From contig NC_013530.1 in NCBI RefSeq assembly GCF_000024965.1, positions 1,054,001 to 1,118,000 of the forward strand: DNA of 64,000 bases. The letters are read 5' to 3'. The notes below the pieces were generated by a model. The model was not told where the DNA came from and ran no database searches. It saw only the letters and a list, made by a program, of their open reading frames with translations. Below are positions 61,077-64,000 of this stretch, piece after piece (position 1 is the first letter of the stretch; each line of letters starts with the position of its first letter). The translations under genes and the position numbers were made by a program. The stretch comes from Xylanimonas cellulosilytica DSM 15894. Lineage in GTDB: Bacteria > Actinomycetota > Actinomycetes > Actinomycetales > Cellulomonadaceae.

Positions 61077-62555
61077 TCAGCGGCTGCTGACCTTGCCGAA
61101 CAGGGACGCGATCGGCGTGACGACCAGCGGCCGCGCCGCCGCCACCGCTGCCACCGCGAGGCCGAAGCCCACCGCGAACCACGCGAACCCGGCCCAGCCC
61201 ACCGCGTCCGACGCCGCGAACATGTGGTTGAGGTTGCGCAGCGCCCCCGTGGTGAACACCAGGAAGACGTGCACGATCACGAACAGCACGAAGAACAGCA
61301 TCGTGGGGAAGTGGATGGCGCGCGCCAGGGGCGCCGGGTAGATCCGGTTCAGCCGCCGCGCGTCCTGTGGCCACCACCGGCTCATCCGCACCCCCGTGAT
61401 CGCAGCCAGCGGAGCGGCGACGAACACCACCACGAAGTACATGAGCTGCTGGAGGCTGTTGTAGGCGACCCAACCGTGCTCGGTCGGCCAGTCGAGCGTC
61501 AGGTACTGCAGGCCCGCCGACGCCGCGTTGGGGAACACCGCCCACGACGTCGGGACGATCCGCATCCACTGGCCCGTGGCGAACAGCAGCACCACGAACG
61601 CGAGGCCGTTGACCAGCCACAGCACGTCGACGGCCGTGTGCAGCCAGTGGTGGATGCTGACCTTCGTGCCGCCCTTCGCGGGCGTCCAGTAGGCAGACGG
61701 TTTCTGCTCGCGCCGCACCTGCAGGCCCGTGCGCACGATGAGGGTCAGGAAGAAGAAGTTGAGGTAGTGCGCCCAGTTCAGCCACACCGGGAAGCCCACA
61801 GGGGCGCCGTCGGGCAGCGCGTAGGCGCCGGGGTAGCGCTCCAGGAACGCGGGCACGCCGGGCAGCGTGGTCACGCCGCGCGCGGCCAGCACGATGACGC
61901 CCGCACCGACGACGACGCCGATCGCACGCCACCACGCGAACCTGACCCACCCGCCGAGCCCGCGCCCAGGACCCCGCGAGGCACCCTCAGCCGCCGCGAC
62001 GACCACAGACTCCCGCGCGCGGTCGTCAGCCGCCTCGACCCCGGACTCCCGCCCGCGGTCGTCAGCGGCCGCGACCTCGGACTCCCGCCCGCGGTCGTCA
62101 GCCGCCGCGACCCCGGACTCCCGCCCGCGGTTGTCAGACGCAGGCAAGGCCCTGGCCTCGCGTGCGTCTGACGGTTCCGGGCGGGCGGGCGCGATGGCGG
62201 GTGGAGGCATCGGCGTGTCAGAAGGTCGCGAGTCCAGGGCCTTGCCACCGTCTGACAGCTCGGGGAGGGGCGCGGTGGCGGGCGGCCACGGCTGCCCACC
62301 GGGAGTGCGTGGGAGTCCGCGGCGCAGGGCAGCCCCGCTCCCGTGGTTGTCAGACGGTGGCAAGACCCGGGTCTTGTGTGCGTCTGACACGTCGGGGTGG
62401 GGGGTCAGGGTGTCAGACGGTCGCAGGTGCGGGGACTTGCGTGCGTCTGACAGCTCGGGGGGTGCGGGCGATGGTGGCGCGGCGGCGTCGGGCCATGGGG
62501 GGCCGCCGGGGCGGCGGGGGAGGCCGCGGCGGATGCTCTGCGGCGGCGCCGTCAT
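61077..62555 (-). CDS. Cytochrome b561-type membrane protein with repeat-filled N-terminus
   Basis: 492-residue protein. Residues about 205-492 form a four- to six-helix cytochrome b/b6 domain ([60 protein letters not shown]) with histidines placed to bind haem. The first 200 residues are hydrophilic: two copies of RRGLPRxPGGxPWP, several LSDxxK...RPSD units encoded by palindromic repeats, and four 12-residue units of the [12 protein letters not shown] type. This N-terminus is longer than expected for the family. ATG 62555 overlaps the etfA stop (ATGA), linking it to electron transfer flavoprotein; quinone reduction is a reasonable guess. Confidence 0.8.
   Translation of the reverse strand: MTAPPQSIRRGLPRRPGGPPWPDAAAPPSPAPPELSDARKSPHLRPSDTLTPHPDVSDAHKTRVLPPSDNHGSGAALRRGLPRTPGGQPWPPATAPLPELSDGGKALDSRPSDTPMPPPAIAPARPEPSDAREARALPASDNRGRESGVAAADDRGRESEVAAADDRGRESGVEAADDRARESVVVAAAEGASRGPGRGLGGWVRFAWWRAIGVVVGAGVIVLAARGVTTLPGVPAFLERYPGAYALPDGAPVGFPVWLNWAHYLNFFFLTLIVRTGLQVRREQKPSAYWTPAKGGTKVSIHHWLHTAVDVLWLVNGLAFVVLLFATGQWMRIVPTSWAVFPNAASAGLQYLTLDWPTEHGWVAYNSLQQLMYFVVVFVAAPLAAITGVRMSRWWPQDARRLNRIYPAPLARAIHFPTMLFFVLFVIVHVFLVFTTGALRNLNHMFAASDAVGWAGFAWFAVGFGLAVAAVAAARPLVVTPIASLFGKVSSR
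61997..62140. repeat. Four in-frame 36-bp repeats
   Basis: A 36-base unit containing GACTCCCGCCCGCGGTCGTC is repeated about four times and encodes the 12-residue [12 protein letters not shown]-type units on the minus strand. The period is a multiple of three, keeping the cytochrome gene frame. Confidence 0.85.
62133..62452. repeat. Four copies of a 40-42 bp TGTCAGACG palindromic element inside a gene
   Basis: Copies lie at 62133-62172, 62216-62257, 62348-62389 and 62411-62452. Each has arms TGTCAGACG and CGTCTGACA and a centre with CAAG...CTTG dyads. The second copy is in opposite orientation. This family is distinct from the GGTGGTTGAG repeats. All lie within the cytochrome b561-type coding region. 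Confidence 0.88.
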
Positions 62556-63520
62556 CGCGCGGCCTTCGTCTTCTCGATCTCCGCGATGAGCTGCGGCACG
62601 ACGGTGAACACGTCGCCCACGACGCCGAGGTCCGCGATGGCGAAGATCGGGGCGTCGGCGTCCTTGTTGATCGCGACGATCGTCGTCGCCGTCTGCATGC
62701 CGGCGAGGTGCTGGATGGCACCCGAGATGCCGAGGGCGACGTAGAGCTGCGGCGAGACCTGGACGCCCGTCTGCCCCACCTGGAAGGACTGCGGCACGAA
62801 CCCGGCGTCCACCGCGGCACGCGACGCGCCGACGGCGGCGCCCAGCGCGTCGGCGAGCTGCTCGACGAGCGCGAACTGCTCCTTGGTCGCGAGGCCGCGG
62901 CCGCCCGAGACGACCTTCTGGGCGCCGCGCAGCTCGGGCCGCCCTGAGCTCTGCGCGGCGGCGACGACCTCGCCGAGAGCGGCACCGCGCGTGCCGCTCG
63001 GGGTGACGTCCAGCTCGACGACGTCGGCCGGCTGCGCCTGCGCACGCGCCTCCACCGCGCCCTGCCGCACCGTGATCACGGGTGCCCCGTGCGTGACCGC
63101 CGAGGTGACGGTGTACGCCCCGCCGTAGGCGGAGTGGCGGGCGATCACGCCCTCGTCGTCGCGCTCGACGGCGATGGCGTCGACGGCGAGGCCTGCGCGG
63201 GCCCGCACCGCGTAGCGGGCCGCGGCCTCCCGGCCCTCGACCGAGTGCGAGGCCAGGACGGCGTCGGGCTGCACGCGGGCGGCCGCGGCGGTCAGCGCGT
63301 CGGCCGCGCTCGCCGAGACCTCGGTGGCGGGGTCCGCGCGCAGCACCGTGACCGCGCCGAGCTCGGCGGCGGCCTTGGCGGCGGCTTCGTCGCCGAGCAC
63401 CAGCGCCACGGGGGTGCCCACCCGGGACGCGGCGCCCAGCAGCGCGGCGGAGGACTTCGCCAGCGTGCCGGCCGGCGTCGTGTCGAGCAGCACCAGGATC
63501 GAACCGGCTGCAGGGATCAT
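62552..63520 (-). CDS. etfA: Electron transfer flavoprotein alpha subunit
   Basis: 322-residue FixB/EtfA subunit. The N-terminal domain begins [20 protein letters not shown]; the C-terminal FAD domain has [59 protein letters not shown] and [20 protein letters not shown]. It receives electrons from acyl-CoA dehydrogenases with EtfB. It lies 14 bases after etfB and overlaps the cytochrome gene. Confidence 0.95.
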   Translation of the reverse strand: MIPAAGSILVLLDTTPAGTLAKSSAALLGAASRVGTPVALVLGDEAAAKAAAELGAVTVLRADPATEVSASAADALTAAAARVQPDAVLASHSVEGREAAARYAVRARAGLAVDAIAVERDDEGVIARHSAYGGAYTVTSAVTHGAPVITVRQGAVEARAQAQPADVVELDVTPSGTRGAALGEVVAAAQSSGRPELRGAQKVVSGGRGLATKEQFALVEQLADALGAAVGASRAAVDAGFVPQSFQVGQTGVQVSPQLYVALGISGAIQHLAGMQTATTIVAINKDADAPIFAIADLGVVGDVFTVVPQLIAEIEKTKAAR

Positions 63521-63534
63521 CGTCGTTCCCGTCC

Positions 63535-64000
63535 TCAGATCAGGTGGTTCTCGGCGAGGAACGCGGCCAGCCGGACGCCCGCGTCGCCGTCGTCGGTGAT
63601 CGTGACGCCGGCGGCGCGCGGGGGCCGGGCCTCGACGGCGAGCATGATGGAACGGGCCGTGCTCAGATCCTCGGCGTCGATGCCGAGGTCGGCGAGCGTG
63701 AGCACGTCCAGCGGCTTCTTCTTGGCCGCGATGATGCCCTTGAAGTTCGGGAACCGGGCGTCGGGCAGCGCCTCGGTGATCGAGACGACCGCCGGGAGAT
63801 CGGCCTGCACCCGCACCGTCGCGTCGTCCGTGACGCGTGTGCCGCCGACCTCCGTCTCGCCGAGGGTGACGTCGGCGAGGTTCGTCAGGTTCGGGACGCC
63901 CAGCAGCTCGGCCAGCATGGCAGGCAGCACCCCGCCCATGCCGTCCGTGGACTGGTTGCCCGCGATCACCACGTCGTACCCGACCTTACCGAGCGCCGCG
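63535..64000 (-). CDS. etfB: Electron transfer flavoprotein beta subunit, 5' end cut by window edge
   Basis: About 155 C-terminal residues of EtfB are visible; the frame remains open at the window end. It shows the family segment [20 protein letters not shown], then [34 protein letters not shown] (the ETF beta signature) and ends [11 protein letters not shown]. Roughly 100 N-terminal residues lie outside. It forms a heterodimer with EtfA. Confidence 0.93.
   Translation of the reverse strand, partial: AALGKVGYDVVIAGNQSTDGMGGVLPAMLAELLGVPNLTNLADVTLGETEVGGTRVTDDATVRVQADLPAVVSITEALPDARFPNFKGIIAAKKKPLDVLTLADLGIDAEDLSTARSIMLAVEARPPRAAGVTITDDGDAGVRLAAFLAENHLI

Overview
This is a very GC-rich (mostly above 70 percent) chromosomal window from an actinobacterium. 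Gene order over long stretches matches the Mycobacterium tuberculosis chromosome: the dapE/LOG/folP2/DUF3117 block, the O-methyltransferase/sigE/rseA/tatB block, trpS/yihY, the sdh/cdd/deoA/add/pmmB/deoD/lpdA nucleoside block and the accA3/maf/accE/accD/birA block. The nucleoside ABC importer, the Tad locus, FtsEX with its M23 partner, and the dispersed GGTGGTTGAG-type repeats suggest a Micrococcales genome (Cellulomonas, Cellulosimicrobium or Isoptericola type). The genus is a guess.

Layout. 1-3.1 kb: dapE (cut by the window edge), a LOG-family protein, the divergent pteroate synthase FolP2 and a DUF3117 protein. 3.2-8.6 kb: an envelope-stress block (O-methyltransferase, SigE, zinc anti-sigma factor, TatB), then trpS, a 2H phosphoesterase and a YihY-type membrane protein. 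8.6-12.1 kb: sdhCDAB on the minus strand. 12.3-26.1 kb: manC and an M20 amidohydrolase, then a nucleoside uptake and salvage run (PnrA/Bmp-like lipoprotein, ABC ATPase, two permeases, cdd, deoA, a repeat-laden C39-like peptidase homologue, a small acidic protein, add, deoC). 26.2-31.5 kb: DUF402 protein, phosphosugar mutase, purine nucleoside phosphorylase, LpdA-type quinone reductase. 31.6-34.4 kb: a PfkB kinase, a Nudix hydrolase and an MFS exporter. 34.5-45.9 kb: acyl-CoA carboxylase genes (accC-BCCP, accE, accD), maf and birA, interrupted by an AEC transporter, a DUF885 peptidase, a VapBC pair and a possibly broken lipoprotein gene, then a class III nucleotidyl cyclase. 45.9-50.9 kb: SRAP protein, two LytR-CpsA-Psr paralogues and an aminotransferase. 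50.9-55.1 kb: a Tad pilus operon on the minus strand. 55.3-61 kb: prfB, ftsEX, an M23 hydrolase activator, smpB and ssrA (tmRNA). 61-64 kb: a cytochrome b561-type protein with a repeat-filled N-terminus, etfA and the end of etfB.

How the parts work together. The importer and salvage enzymes can take up nucleosides, deaminate them and split them to bases and pentose phosphates; DeoC feeds deoxyribose 5-phosphate into central metabolism. SdhCDAB, LpdA and EtfAB feed electrons to quinones. AccC/AccD/AccE with BirA make malonyl- or methylmalonyl-CoA. FtsEX and the M23 protein control septal wall hydrolysis, the LCP proteins attach glycopolymers to the wall, and SmpB/ssrA rescues ribosomes.

The most distinctive signals are: (1) many start codons sitting 5-7 bases behind a TANNNT box, i.e. 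leaderless transcripts, including two tiny leaderless upstream ORFs; (2) several repeat families, two of which lie in frame inside coding genes; (3) a 16-bp CRP/GlxR-like site between sdhC and manC; and (4) two genes with abnormal starts, an O-methyltransferase that seems to begin at ATC and a lipoprotein whose signal sequence has no start codon. No gene-free stretch longer than 300 bases was seen.
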